64,000 nucleotides of DNA, taken from NCBI GenBank assembly GCA_964487745.1, contig CAZASG010000010.1:1-64000 (forward strand), given 5' to 3'. Within the stretch, counting starts at the first letter, position 1. Each line of letters begins with the position of its first letter. Position numbers and translations under genes: made by a program. The notes beneath the pieces are model-generated. The model saw only the letters and a list, made by a program, of their open reading frames with translations. It ran no database searches and was not told the origin of the DNA. Below are positions 39,589 through 47,955 of the stretch, one piece after another. Source of the DNA: Desulfolinea sp964487745. Its GTDB lineage: Bacteria; Chloroflexota; Anaerolineae; Anaerolineales; Villigracilaceae.

Positions 39589-40971
39589 TCATTTCTTTTT
39601 CTTCGTTGCCCCATAATATGCCGGGACACTCAACCCATAGATCGAGCAGAGGCGTTTATCCAACATCCGTGAGCGGATGCGGGCGTCGATCTCGTCGAGA
39701 GTGTCGGCGGTAGTGATGACGGTCGGAAGTTCGGCATTATAGCGATAGGTGAAAAGCTGATAGAGCTTCTCGCGCACCCAGGGTGTCATCGACTGTGTGC
39801 CAAGATCATCAAGAATGAGCAGTGGTGATGTACGGATCTCGTCAAAGCGGCGGTCGTAGCTCACGTCACTTTTTGGGCTGAAAGTTGCGCGCAAATGATC
39901 AAGCAGATCGGGCACCATGATGAAGAGCGGCGGTGCCCCGAGCCCGGCCCGGTAGTTCGCGATCGCTGCTGCCAGATGCGTTTTCCCGCTGCCGTAATCA
40001 CCCATAAAAATGATCCAGCCTTTGGGCTTCTCCGCAAAACGATGGGCAGCTTTCAGTGCACGTTCGAGTGTTTTTACTTCCTTCGCGAGCAAACCTTCAT
40101 TGCGACGTTCGTCGATATTACCAAAAGTCTTGTTTGCGAGTAGATCGAGCGACGAGAGTGCCGAATGTCCCATATCGTCCATTGGGCGGCGATAATCGGG
40201 CGCATTGATGCGCACATCGCTGACTAGTTCCGGGTCCCGCAAACGCGAGCGAATGCGGGCTTCGATCTCGCTCAGGCTCAGGTTGGTTGTCACGACTAAG
40301 GGGAGCTTGTTGATATAGCGGTAATTGATGATCTGAAAGAGTTTTTCCTGTGCCCAGCCGGTTGCATTCTGTGTGCCGAAATCGTCCAAAACGAGCAGTT
40401 TTGCATTGCGAATTTCGTCAAAGCGCTGCTCAAAAGTGGTATCTTCAGCGCCGTAGGCGAAACGCAGCATATCGAGTAGATCGGGGACGGTCAGAAAGAG
40501 GGTCGGTACGCCCATCCCAACGGCGAAGTTGGCAATGGCTGCTGCGAGATGCGTTTTTCCGCAGCCATAAGCGCCTTGCAGCAAAAGCCAGCCTTTGAGC
40601 GATTTTGCATAAATACTCGCCTGGTTGAACGCCATCTCAATGGATGTGGCGTGTAGGTCGCCCAAGCCTTTGCGTCCGCGCGGCTGGAAGGTCTCAAAAG
40701 TCAGCTCCTTGAGTTCGTCGAGATTGCTCAAAGAGAAAAGTCGCTCGCGCACCTGCTCCGCCACGTCGCGGTTGCGGCAGGTACAAATTTCGAGCTTTCC
40801 GAAGCTGGGGTGCCCGGGCTCCACGTCGGCACGTAAATAGCCCACGCCGCCACAAAATTTACAGTTAGGGTCGCCAAGCAGATCGCGGTCAGTCGAGGTA
40901 GTCGGCGTATTCGCCTTCGACGTAGCGGTTGCGATCTTCTTGATCGTTTCGTCTATCTTGCTTTTTGCCAT
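39589..40971 (-). CDS. DnaC/DnaI-like helicase loader with two tandem AAA+ domains
   Basis: A 460-residue protein. An N-terminal zinc module has CKFCGG (Cys37, 40) and CTC (Cys63, 65). AAA+ domain 1 has Walker A GAYGCGKTH (133-141), Walker B LLVLDDFGT (192-200) and an Arg-finger-like ARIRSRLRD. Domain 2 repeats all of this: GDYGSGKTH (323-331), LLILDDLGT and ARIRSRMLD. DnaC and DnaI normally have one such domain of about 240-310 residues total. The start at 40971 has AAGAAGG before it and overlaps the DnaD-like gene by 83 bases. Location after dnaB and a DnaD-like gene makes helicase loading the likely role. Confidence 0.88.
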   Translation of the reverse strand: MAKSKIDETIKKIATATSKANTPTTSTDRDLLGDPNCKFCGGVGYLRADVEPGHPSFGKLEICTCRNRDVAEQVRERLFSLSNLDELKELTFETFQPRGRKGLGDLHATSIEMAFNQASIYAKSLKGWLLLQGAYGCGKTHLAAAIANFAVGMGVPTLFLTVPDLLDMLRFAYGAEDTTFEQRFDEIRNAKLLVLDDFGTQNATGWAQEKLFQIINYRYINKLPLVVTTNLSLSEIEARIRSRLRDPELVSDVRINAPDYRRPMDDMGHSALSSLDLLANKTFGNIDERRNEGLLAKEVKTLERALKAAHRFAEKPKGWIIFMGDYGSGKTHLAAAIANYRAGLGAPPLFIMVPDLLDHLRATFSPKSDVSYDRRFDEIRTSPLLILDDLGTQSMTPWVREKLYQLFTYRYNAELPTVITTADTLDEIDARIRSRMLDKRLCSIYGLSVPAYYGATKKKK

Positions 40972-41542
40972 AGCCTTCTTCTTTCCAGCGTTTCAAAATG
41001 GCTTCCACGTAATTCCATTTGCGCACGTTGGCTTTCACTGCTTGCGCAAAAGCTTTTTCAATTTGCTCAGCGGGGTGTTCATCTTCCGCTTCTTCGAGCA
41101 TGTCCGCGATCAGGGGCGTAAGCGGACCGATATTCTCTTCGTAAAGTTGGTAGATGTTGGGGCGTGCCAAAGGCGCAGCCGATGTTTTTTTTGACGGAAG
41201 CCAGCTTCCATCACGAGCGGATTCAGCGGCAGCCTGTCCACGTGGGGAGTTGATGAAGTAAACTATCCCCGCATCGAGCGTGACCCTGAGCAGGCTTCCG
41301 CGCTGCACGCATTTTTCCAGTCCCGAGGGGATGTCTTCCGCATCCAGGCCCTCCACAAAATCCTGCTCCCAAAGCGGATGCGCCGCACCTTCCATATTCG
41401 CCACACGCCAGAGTGCAAAGAGGGTCACCTTGAGCTCGTTCAGATCGTCGATTGGGTCGAGATATGTCTGAAAGAACTCGTTGGGGAGGGGGGTAAAACC
41501 CCGCGCGCCGGAGAAACCTTTATCCGGCATTGGGCGGCTCAT
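40889..41542 (-). CDS. DnaD domain replication protein
   Basis: About 217 residues. The N-terminal half has a winged-helix-like region (TPLPNEFFQTYLDPIDDLNELKVTLFALW). The C-terminal half is the DnaD domain, with YQLYEENIGPLTPLIADMLEEA and VRKWNYVEAILKRWKEEG. Such proteins remodel DNA and recruit helicase loader at origins in Bacillus. The start is uncertain; ATGs at 41542 and 41530 just overlap or follow the dnaB end, and one at 41584 would overlap more. Confidence 0.85.
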   Translation of the reverse strand: MSRPMPDKGFSGARGFTPLPNEFFQTYLDPIDDLNELKVTLFALWRVANMEGAAHPLWEQDFVEGLDAEDIPSGLEKCVQRGSLLRVTLDAGIVYFINSPRGQAAAESARDGSWLPSKKTSAAPLARPNIYQLYEENIGPLTPLIADMLEEAEDEHPAEQIEKAFAQAVKANVRKWNYVEAILKRWKEEGYGKKQDRRNDQEDRNRYVEGEYADYLD

Positions 41543-42908
41543 TGAAGCGGACATGCTGTTTGGCAGCATCTTCAAACTTGGCAAGTTTCGGAACGAAAAT
41601 GAGCTCTACCGAGCCAACGGGACCATTACGATGCTTGGCAACGATGATCTCTGCCACGTTGTGTTTTTGGGTATCTTTCTCGTATTGGTCGGGGCGATAA
41701 ATGAACATAACGATGTCGGCATCCTGCTCGAGTGACCCCGATTCTCTCAGATCAGAGAGAACAGGGCGTTTGTCGGAGCGTTGTTCAACAGCACGGCTGA
41801 GTTGTGCGGCTGTCAGCACAGGAACGTTAAGTTCGCGGGCGAGCACTTTGAGGCTACGTGAGATATAGGAAACTTCCTGCACACGGTTGTCGTTGCGGGT
41901 ATCGCCACCCATAAGCTGGAGGTAGTCGATAATAACGAGGTCAAGCCCATATTCCATATGCAGACGGCGACATTTTGTACGCAATTGTAGCGGGGTGACG
42001 GCAGGCGTATCGTCGAGGAAAAGTTTGGTCCCGGAGAACATTTCGATGGAGTGGGTGAATTTGGGCCATTCTTCATCGCTGAGCTTGCCTGTGCGCAGGC
42101 GCTGGGCATCGATGCCTGTTTCCTGTGAGATCATACGTTGAGCAACTTGTTCGTTGGACATTTCAAGCGAAAATACAGCGATATGTTTTTTATGTGTAAC
42201 GGCGGCGTTGCGTGCCACAGACATCAGAAAACCCGATTTACCCTGACCGGGACGACCGGCGACGATGAGCAGGTCGGAGGCGTTTAGACCAGAGAGCAAA
42301 CGGTCAAGATCGATGAAACCGGTCGGGACGCCAAAGATCTCTTCATCGCGCTTGGAGAGTTCGTCGATGGTGTCGTAGACGGAACTCATGACCTTTTTAA
42401 TCGGTTCGACGTCGTGGGTCATGCGTCGTTCGCTGACGCTAAAGATGGCTTTCTCGGCTTCGCCCATGACATCGTCGATGCCGGTCTCTTCGTCGTATGC
42501 CATTGTGGCGACGCTGTTGGCGGCGTTGAGTAGTTTGCGGCGCAGCGAATGTGATTCGACAACCTTGCCATAAGCATCAGCGTGCAGGGAGGTGGGCACC
42601 TGGTTGACAAGAGAGGTCAGATAGGCAGGACCACCAATTTCTGCGAGCTGGTCTTTGCTGCCCAACTCTTCGGAGACGGTCAGCAGGTCGATGGGGGTGC
42701 GCGACTCATGGAGGCTGACGAATGCTTCCCAGATCCAGCGTAGGCGATGGATGTAGAAATCGTCTGCCTGCAGGAATTGGGCAACGTCGTAATAGACTTC
42801 AGGGTTAATCAATACCGCCCCTACGACGGCTTCTTCAGCTTCTCGGCTATGGGGTACACCGAGTGCAGCGGGGGCGGGAGATGATTCAGGGGAGGGGATG
42901 TCATTCAT
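41520..42908 (-). CDS. dnaB: Replicative DNA helicase
   Basis: A 462-residue hexameric helicase. The N-terminal domain starts SREAEEAVVGAVLINPEVY, the RecA-like domain has Walker A GRPGQGKSGF, H1a SLEMS, Walker B LDLVIIDYLQLM, the Arg finger segment and QLSRAVEQRSDKRPVLSDLRES. No intein is visible. The ATG at 42908 gives the standard length; an ATG at 43007 would overlap the upstream gene by about 90 bases. It is followed by DnaD-like and loader genes, a compact initiation operon. Confidence 0.95.
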   Translation of the reverse strand: MNDIPSPESSPAPAALGVPHSREAEEAVVGAVLINPEVYYDVAQFLQADDFYIHRLRWIWEAFVSLHESRTPIDLLTVSEELGSKDQLAEIGGPAYLTSLVNQVPTSLHADAYGKVVESHSLRRKLLNAANSVATMAYDEETGIDDVMGEAEKAIFSVSERRMTHDVEPIKKVMSSVYDTIDELSKRDEEIFGVPTGFIDLDRLLSGLNASDLLIVAGRPGQGKSGFLMSVARNAAVTHKKHIAVFSLEMSNEQVAQRMISQETGIDAQRLRTGKLSDEEWPKFTHSIEMFSGTKLFLDDTPAVTPLQLRTKCRRLHMEYGLDLVIIDYLQLMGGDTRNDNRVQEVSYISRSLKVLARELNVPVLTAAQLSRAVEQRSDKRPVLSDLRESGSLEQDADIVMFIYRPDQYEKDTQKHNVAEIIVAKHRNGPVGSVELIFVPKLAKFEDAAKQHVRFNEPPNAG

Positions 42909-42915
42909 AAGGGAA

Positions 42916-43476
42916 TCAAGTTTCCTTATCGGGGTCGCTTTCGGGGTCTTCATCCGAAGGTTTATCTGTTTTTTGATCGCTTTCCAATTGGTCGAAAAAA
43001 TCTTCAAAAATGGAAAGGCGCTCTTCTCCCAAAGGAGATGCTTTTTCTATGCTCGCTTGAATATCTTCTTCCGGAAGGATCCCGGCGCTATCCATGACAC
43101 TAGCATCTACGAAGACGGGAACATGAGCACGTACAGCAATGGCGATCGCGTCGGATGGACGAGAATCAACTGTAATGGTTTCGCCGTCTTTTTCTGTGAT
43201 GATATTGCCAAAGAAGATGTTTTCACGCAGGGCGATGATCTCAATGCGGTTGATCTTTGCCCCGAAAATGTTGATGACGTTTTTGAGCAAGTCATGCGTA
43301 AGGGGACGAGCCATTTCGATCTCTTGCAGGGCAACGGTGATGGATTCGGCTTCGTAAGGTCCTACAAAAATGGGGAGTGAGCGTTCGCCGTCCATTTCGC
43401 GGAGTAAAATGATTCGTTGCGGGGACATTAAACTAACGCGCACACTATCAACTGAAACTTGGATCATTTCGGACAT
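42916..43476 (-). CDS. Bifunctional nuclease (BFN, DUF151) family protein
   Basis: A 186-residue protein. The BFN domain covers residues about 5-135 (LPIFVGPYEAESITVALQ, RPLTHDLLKNVI and TVDSRPSDAIAIAVRAHVPVFV). A plant member has reported RNase and DNase activity, while bacterial members are mostly unstudied. A charged tail (rich in Asp, Glu, Ser) ends the protein. It precedes dnaB by seven bases. CCGGAG lies before the ATG. Confidence 0.9.
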   Translation of the reverse strand: MSEMIQVSVDSVRVSLMSPQRIILLREMDGERSLPIFVGPYEAESITVALQEIEMARPLTHDLLKNVINIFGAKINRIEIIALRENIFFGNIITEKDGETITVDSRPSDAIAIAVRAHVPVFVDASVMDSAGILPEEDIQASIEKASPLGEERLSIFEDFFDQLESDQKTDKPSDEDPESDPDKET

Positions 43477-43535
43477 GCAAACTCCGGCTTTTTAAGGATT
43501 TCTGTATTTTATCATAAAGGACTTTGAATTTTATA

Positions 43536-43564
43536 TTGCCAGATTTGTGAAATGGTACTATAAT
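43536..43564 (+). promoter_or_regulatory. Promoter of the tRNA-Pro gene
   Basis: TTGCCA (43536-43541), 17-bp spacer, TATAAT (43559-43564), 15 bases before the tRNA. Confidence 0.8.
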
Positions 43565-43579
43565 ACCGCCTGCTCAAAT

Positions 43580-43654
43580 CGGGGCGTGGCGCAGCCCGGC
43601 TAGCGCGCTTGCATGGGGTGTAAGAGGTCCCGGGTTCAAATCCCGGCGCCCCGA
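43580..43654 (+). tRNA. tRNA-Pro, anticodon GGG
   Basis: Full cloverleaf: acceptor CGGGGCG/CGCCCCG, D arm with AGCCCGGCTAGC, anticodon stem CTTGC/GTAAG with one wobble pair and loop ATGGGGT (anticodon GGG), T arm CCGGG-TTCAAAT-CCCGG. The discriminator base is A and the 3' CCA is not encoded. It reads proline codon CCC and, by wobble, CCU. Confidence 0.96.
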
Positions 43655-43660
43655 CAGAAA

Positions 43661-43690
43661 AGACCCTCCCATTTCTGGGAGGGTCTTTTT
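43661..43690 (+). terminator. Intrinsic terminator of the tRNA gene
   Basis: AGACCCTCCCA pairs with TGGGAGGGTCT around TTTC, followed by TTTTG. It can also serve the convergent lipoprotein gene. Confidence 0.9.
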
Positions 43691-43713
43691 GTTTTTGAAA
43701 AAACAGTAGCAAA

Positions 43714-44367
43714 TTAGCAGCCTGGTGCACAGCCTGCCTTGAAGAGAAGTCTCCCGTTTTCAATGACAAGCTGGATACTTTGGGTATTTTTAACTTCGAA
43801 ACCAACCGAAGCATTGAAATCTTTCTTTCCATCGACCCAAGCAGTTGCGCTATAAACCCCGAAGGGAACGGATACAGTGCTTACATTTACAACCGGCACG
43901 CTAATATAACCTGCACCATCATAGGGTGTTGTAATGCAGAGAAATACATTAGCTGTTGAATTAGGTACATAATTCCTGATTGTTAATTGAACACTTTCTC
44001 CAGTCCATCCAGTAAGTGGCTTCTCGGTGCAGGGATATTGAGATGTAGATGCCTTGGTATTTGTTGGCACAACAGCAACAGAGGTTGCTTCTGAGATGGG
44101 CGTTGGTGCTCCATCTTCAGAAAGTGTTGGGATCAACGTGATCGTTGCGGTAGGAGGAGGTAAAGGTGTGTTGGTGGGCGGGATGGGAGTGTTGGTTGGC
44201 ATGACCGCTGCAGTTTGGGTCAACATATCATAGACCATTGCATCAGCAGTAGAACGAATCTCTTCAGGGCTGATCGTAGCTGTTGCGTCTGCGGCTGGGG
44301 CTGCCAAAGCACCACATCCACTAAGGAGGATACTAAAAATCAAGATAAAAGGGACTAAGCGTTTCAT
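43714..44367 (-). CDS. Lipoprotein with Thr/Pro-rich linker, unknown function
   Basis: A 217-residue lipoprotein. The signal ends at LLSGC (Cys18). A linker made of PTNTPIPPTNTPLPPPTAT repeats covers about residues 57-80, a pattern very common in Anaerolineae exported proteins. The C-terminal domain of about 100 residues is beta-rich with four cysteines (YPCTEK, VFLCITT, KAGCAPGC). No family is recognised. It stands alone between the tRNA and the leu genes. Confidence 0.8.
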   Translation of the reverse strand: MKRLVPFILIFSILLSGCGALAAPAADATATISPEEIRSTADAMVYDMLTQTAAVMPTNTPIPPTNTPLPPPTATITLIPTLSEDGAPTPISEATSVAVVPTNTKASTSQYPCTEKPLTGWTGESVQLTIRNYVPNSTANVFLCITTPYDGAGYISVPVVNVSTVSVPFGVYSATAWVDGKKDFNASVGFEVKNTQSIQLVIENGRLLFKAGCAPGC

Positions 44368-44430
44368 GTCGGAAATTCTCCTGCTTTTCTTTCTCGTTCG
44401 AATTTTGCGTGGGCGAGTATATCATACTAA

Positions 44431-44471
44431 ACGAAAAAGAACCCCCGCCCTTGAGTATTATGGGACGGGGG
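44431..44471 (-). terminator. Intrinsic terminator of the ilv-leu operon
   Basis: CCCCCGTCCC pairs with GGGCGGGGG with one bulge around an 11-nt loop, followed by TTCTTTTTC on the minus strand. Confidence 0.85.
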
Positions 44472-44477
44472 ATTTGT

Positions 44478-45569
44478 TTATAGTGCTTCGATGATCTTCT
44501 CGGTCATCTCGGTGGTGCCTAGTGGGGATTCGCCCTCTTTGGCGATATCACCGGTTCTATGACCTTGGTTCAGTACCGTATCGACCGCCTTTTCAATTGC
44601 TTCCGCTTCCGAGCTTAATCCCAACGAGTGGCGCAGCATCATCGCAGCCGAAAGGATCGTGCCGATCGGGTTGGCGATGCCTTTCCCTGCAATATCCGGC
44701 GCCGAACCGTGGATCGGCTCATACATGCCCCTCGGTTTTCCGTGGCTATTCAGGTCTTCGCCGAGCGATGCGGAGGGCATATTGCCCATGGAGCCGGTCA
44801 GCATGGAAGCTTCGTCGGTGATGATGTCGCCAAAGAGATTCATCGTCACCATCACGTCGAAGTCACTGGGACGTGAGAGCAGGTGCATGGTGGCGGCATC
44901 GACGAGCAGGTTTTCGAGTTCCACATCGGGGTAATCGACAGCGACTTTGGCAACGGTTTTTCGCCATAGTCGGGATGATTCGAGCACGTTGGCTTTGTCG
45001 ACGGATGTGACTTTTTTGTGGCGCTCATTAGCAATATCAAATGCCAGCTTTGCGATGCGGACAACTTCGTGCTCGCTGTAGATCATGGTGTCGAGGGCTT
45101 CTTCTTCGCCATTCGCGTTGATGCGCTTTTCTCTTGGTTGCCCAAAGTAGATACCGCCCGTCAGCTCACGAAGGATGAGCATATCGGTGCCTTCGAGATA
45201 GCTTTCCTTGAGCGGGGAGGCGCCCATCAGTTGGGGATGGGGTTGTACGGGACGTAGATTAGCAAAGAGCCCAAGCTCTTTGCGTAGGCCCAGCAATCCC
45301 TGTTCAGGGCGCACCGAGGCGTTTGGGTCATCCCATTTGGGGCCGCCGACCGCGCCTAGTAGCACGGCATCTGCTTTTCGACAGGTATCCAGTGTTTCAT
45401 CCGGGAGCGGAACGCTGGTCTTGTCGATGGCAATCCCGCCGATGTGATGAGATTCCATCTCAAATTCGTGTCCAAAGTTTTCGGCGATCTTCTTTAGAAC
45501 TTTTTCGGTTGCCACGGTGATTTCGGGGCCGATCCCGTCGCCGGGGAGGAGGGTGATCGTTGCTTTCAT
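44478..45569 (-). CDS. leuB: 3-isopropylmalate dehydrogenase
   Basis: A 363-residue NAD-dependent enzyme oxidising and decarboxylating 3-isopropylmalate in leucine synthesis. It should also act on 3-methylmalate from the citramalate route. Motifs: LLPGDGIGPEI, LLGAVGGPKWDD, ELTGGIYFGQPR, the metal site NLFGDIITDEASML, and GSAPDIAGKGIANPIGTILSAAMML. It follows cimA after a single base and ends the operon. Confidence 0.95.
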   Translation of the reverse strand: MKATITLLPGDGIGPEITVATEKVLKKIAENFGHEFEMESHHIGGIAIDKTSVPLPDETLDTCRKADAVLLGAVGGPKWDDPNASVRPEQGLLGLRKELGLFANLRPVQPHPQLMGASPLKESYLEGTDMLILRELTGGIYFGQPREKRINANGEEEALDTMIYSEHEVVRIAKLAFDIANERHKKVTSVDKANVLESSRLWRKTVAKVAVDYPDVELENLLVDAATMHLLSRPSDFDVMVTMNLFGDIITDEASMLTGSMGNMPSASLGEDLNSHGKPRGMYEPIHGSAPDIAGKGIANPIGTILSAAMMLRHSLGLSSEAEAIEKAVDTVLNQGHRTGDIAKEGESPLGTTEMTEKIIEAL

Positions 45570-45570
45570 G

Positions 45571-47124
45571 TTATTCCTTTTTTAATGCGTATTCCATGCT
45601 GTCCGCCAGCGCGAGCCAGCTTGCTTCTATGATATTCGTACTCGCCCCGACCGTGCTCCAACGAGCATTATCGCCGTTCTTGGTGTCGATTAATACGCGG
45701 ACGTTCGCTGCGGTGCCGCTCTCACTATCGAGAATGCGGACTTTGTAGTCAGAGAGATGGATTTCAGCGAGGCGGGGATAGGAGCCTTCGAGTGCTTTGC
45801 GGAGGGCTTTGTTGAGCGCGTTGACGGGGCCATTACCTTCGGCGGCGGTGTGGAAGACCTCGCCATCCACGCTGACTTTGACGGTCGCCTCGGCAAAAAC
45901 GCCCAAGCCTTTGCGTTGCTCGACGACGACGGTGAAGTCTATCAGTTCGAAGGGGGCTTTGTAATCTTCTTCGGCACGCTGCATTAGTAGCTGCGCGGAT
46001 GCGCCTGCGCCTTCAAAGGTAAAGCCCTGTGCCTCGAGGTCTTTGATCTGTTGAACAACTTTTCTTGCTCGTTCACTGGTGACATCAATGCCAAACTCAG
46101 CGGCTTTGTCGATGATATTGCCGCGTCCCGAGAGTTCGGAAACGAGTGTGCGACGTTTGTTACCGACCAGTGTAGGGTCGATATGTTGATAGGAATCTTC
46201 ATTCTTTAGGATTGCGGCGACATGGATACCGCCCTTATGCGCAAAAGCTTTTTTGCCGACGAAAGGCAGGTATGGATTTTGCGGCTGGTTGGCGATCTCG
46301 GCAACGTAGTGCGAAAGGTCTGAAAGCCCTTTTAGCTTTTCAGTCGTTACACATTTGTAGCCCATTTTGAGTTGAAGATTTGGGATGATGGTGCAAAGAT
46401 TGGCGTTGCCAGTTCTTTCACCGTAGCCGTTGATCGTGCCCTGCACGTGGATGGCACCTGCGCGGATGCCCGCGAGCGAATTGGCAACACCATTGCCACC
46501 ATCATCATGCGTATGAACGCCGATGGGTGTATCAGTTTGCTCACCAACAGCTTTGACGACCTCTTCCACTTCCCAAGGCAGGGAACCGCCGTTCGTTTCG
46601 CAGAGAACGAGAATATCTGCCCCGCCGCGTGATGCCGCTTGGACGGTGGCTACTGCGTACTCCGCGTTGGCTTTATAGCCATCGAAGAAATGCTCGGCAT
46701 CGTAGACAACCTCCTTGCCGAGGCTCTTGAGATAAGCGACACTTTCTTCGATCATCTTCAGGTTTTCTTCGGACGTGGTCTCCAACACATCGTAGACGTG
46801 CAGGTCCCAGCTTTTGCCGACAACCGTGACGACGGGCGTCTGCGCATCGACGAGGGCTTTGATGTTAGGGTCGGTGGAAACCTCGCTGTTCTTGCGGCGG
46901 GTTGAGCCGAAGGCAGCAATCTTGGCGTGTTTCAGGTCAAGGTCGCGGACACGCTCGAAATACTCCACATCCTTGGGGTTGGAGCCAGGCCAACCACCCT
47001 CGATATAGTCGATGCCGAATTCATCGAGGCGTTGGGTGATCTTCAATTTGTCGTTGACGGAGAGGGAAATTCCCTCGCTTTGAGTGCCGTCGCGTAAGGT
47101 GGTGTCGTATAGTTGTACTTTCAT
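45571..47124 (-). CDS. cimA: (R)-citramalate synthase
   Basis: A 517-residue enzyme condensing pyruvate and acetyl-CoA to citramalate, the start of the threonine-independent isoleucine route. The DRE-TIM barrel begins YDTTLRDGTQSEGISLS; GVHTHDDGGNGVANSLAGI holds the metal-binding histidines, and the C-terminal LeuA_dimer regulatory domain is present. DIEGGWPGSNPKD at the N-terminal part separates it from leuA and matches the GSU1798-type citramalate synthases. The SD AAAGGAG lies six bases before the ATG and can be hidden in a hairpin. Confidence 0.9.
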   Translation of the reverse strand: MKVQLYDTTLRDGTQSEGISLSVNDKLKITQRLDEFGIDYIEGGWPGSNPKDVEYFERVRDLDLKHAKIAAFGSTRRKNSEVSTDPNIKALVDAQTPVVTVVGKSWDLHVYDVLETTSEENLKMIEESVAYLKSLGKEVVYDAEHFFDGYKANAEYAVATVQAASRGGADILVLCETNGGSLPWEVEEVVKAVGEQTDTPIGVHTHDDGGNGVANSLAGIRAGAIHVQGTINGYGERTGNANLCTIIPNLQLKMGYKCVTTEKLKGLSDLSHYVAEIANQPQNPYLPFVGKKAFAHKGGIHVAAILKNEDSYQHIDPTLVGNKRRTLVSELSGRGNIIDKAAEFGIDVTSERARKVVQQIKDLEAQGFTFEGAGASAQLLMQRAEEDYKAPFELIDFTVVVEQRKGLGVFAEATVKVSVDGEVFHTAAEGNGPVNALNKALRKALEGSYPRLAEIHLSDYKVRILDSESGTAANVRVLIDTKNGDNARWSTVGASTNIIEASWLALADSMEYALKKE

Positions 47125-47127
47125 GAG

Positions 47128-47174
47128 AAACTCCTTTGGGTTGGTAATAGGTGATGATTAGATGAAAGGAGTTT
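47128..47174 (-). promoter_or_regulatory. Hairpin that can hide the cimA Shine-Dalgarno sequence
   Basis: AAACTCCTTT (47174-47165) is perfectly complementary to AAAGGAGTTT (47137-47128), which contains the cimA SD. The loop is 27 nt. A second strong hairpin (CTGGGCG...CGCCCAG) lies 15 bases upstream. Confidence 0.65.
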
Positions 47175-47235
47175 TCCAAATATGCTGGGCGGGGATATTA
47201 TCCCTCGCCCAGATCACCTTCTTTTTTGTTTTCAT
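47158..47235 (-). CDS. Possible 25-codon leader peptide upstream of cimA
   Basis: An ATG-TAA frame of 25 codons starting MKTKKKVIWARDN and ending KTPFI. Its last codons (AAA ACT CCT TTC) are the strand that hides the cimA SD, so translation to the stop could expose it. It has one Val and four Ile codons but no run of them, and only a weak GGAA ahead. Supported by position, not by homology. Confidence 0.4.
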   Translation of the reverse strand: MKTKKKVIWARDNIPAQHIWKTPFI

Positions 47236-47253
47236 AATAATTTCCAATAATAG

Positions 47254-47359
47254 CCAGTCTCTGAGCGGAACTTCGAGCGTAGCGAGATGTGTAGTCGAAG
47301 AGCGGTGTTTGTAAATGTCGTCCTTCGACTACGGGCTTTGCCCTCCGCTCAGGAACTGG
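47254..47359. repeat. Dispersed repeat, family C copy 2
   Basis: About 106 bp from CCAGTCTCTGAGCGGA to TCCGCTCAGGAACTGG. Its ends are those of the copy at 9391-9538 in reverse order, so it is the inverted form. Confidence 0.7.
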
Positions 47360-47364
47360 ATTTC

Positions 47365-47955
47365 TTACCAGCCTCGCGCCTCTTCATACGCTGAGATCTG
47401 CTCTTCGTGCTTCTGCAAATAGCCAAGCTGGTCGATGCCTTCGAGCATACAGGTCTTACTAAAGGTATCGATCTCAAACATGACCTGCGAGCCGTCGGGC
47501 AAGGTCAGCGTTTGGGATTCGAGGTTAACTTCAAGAGTGGCAGCGGGAGCTTCTTTGGTCAGGTCGAAGAGAGATGTGTGGGTCTCCTTATCAACGACTA
47601 GCGGTAGCAAGCCGTTCTTGAGCGCGTTATTCCTGAAAATATCCGCAAAGGATGTGCTGATGACAGCACGGATTCCCCATCCCATCAGTGCCCAGGGGGC
47701 ATGTTCGCGGGATGAGCCACAGCCGAAATTATCGCCAGCTATGACGATCTGCGCACCCTGATATTCATCCTGATTGAGCGGAAAATCAGGATTAGGACTG
47801 CCATCTTCGAGCCGACGCCAGCTGTCAAAAAGGCCATCTGCTAAACCGTTCTTATCGATCACTTTCAAATAGCGGGCGGGGATGATCTGGTCGGTGTCGA
47901 CGTCAGTGTGGGGCAGCGGGATTAGTTTTGATGTTAGCGTGGTAAAGGCTTTCAT
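47365..47955 (-). CDS. leuD: 3-isopropylmalate dehydratase small subunit
   Basis: A 196-residue swivel subunit. Motifs are PLPHTDVDTDQIIPARYLK near the N-terminus and AGDNFGCGSSREHAPWAL, which completes the active site with LeuC. It converts 2- to 3-isopropylmalate and should also isomerise citramalate. The ATG overlaps the leuC stop (ATGA). Confidence 0.95.
   Translation of the reverse strand: MKAFTTLTSKLIPLPHTDVDTDQIIPARYLKVIDKNGLADGLFDSWRRLEDGSPNPDFPLNQDEYQGAQIVIAGDNFGCGSSREHAPWALMGWGIRAVISTSFADIFRNNALKNGLLPLVVDKETHTSLFDLTKEAPAATLEVNLESQTLTLPDGSQVMFEIDTFSKTCMLEGIDQLGYLQKHEEQISAYEEARGW

Noticed and set aside
47158..47235. Classical BCAA attenuation leader before cimA
   Set aside because: No run of Leu/Ile/Val codons and no terminator with a T tract; only the SD-hiding arrangement is proposed.
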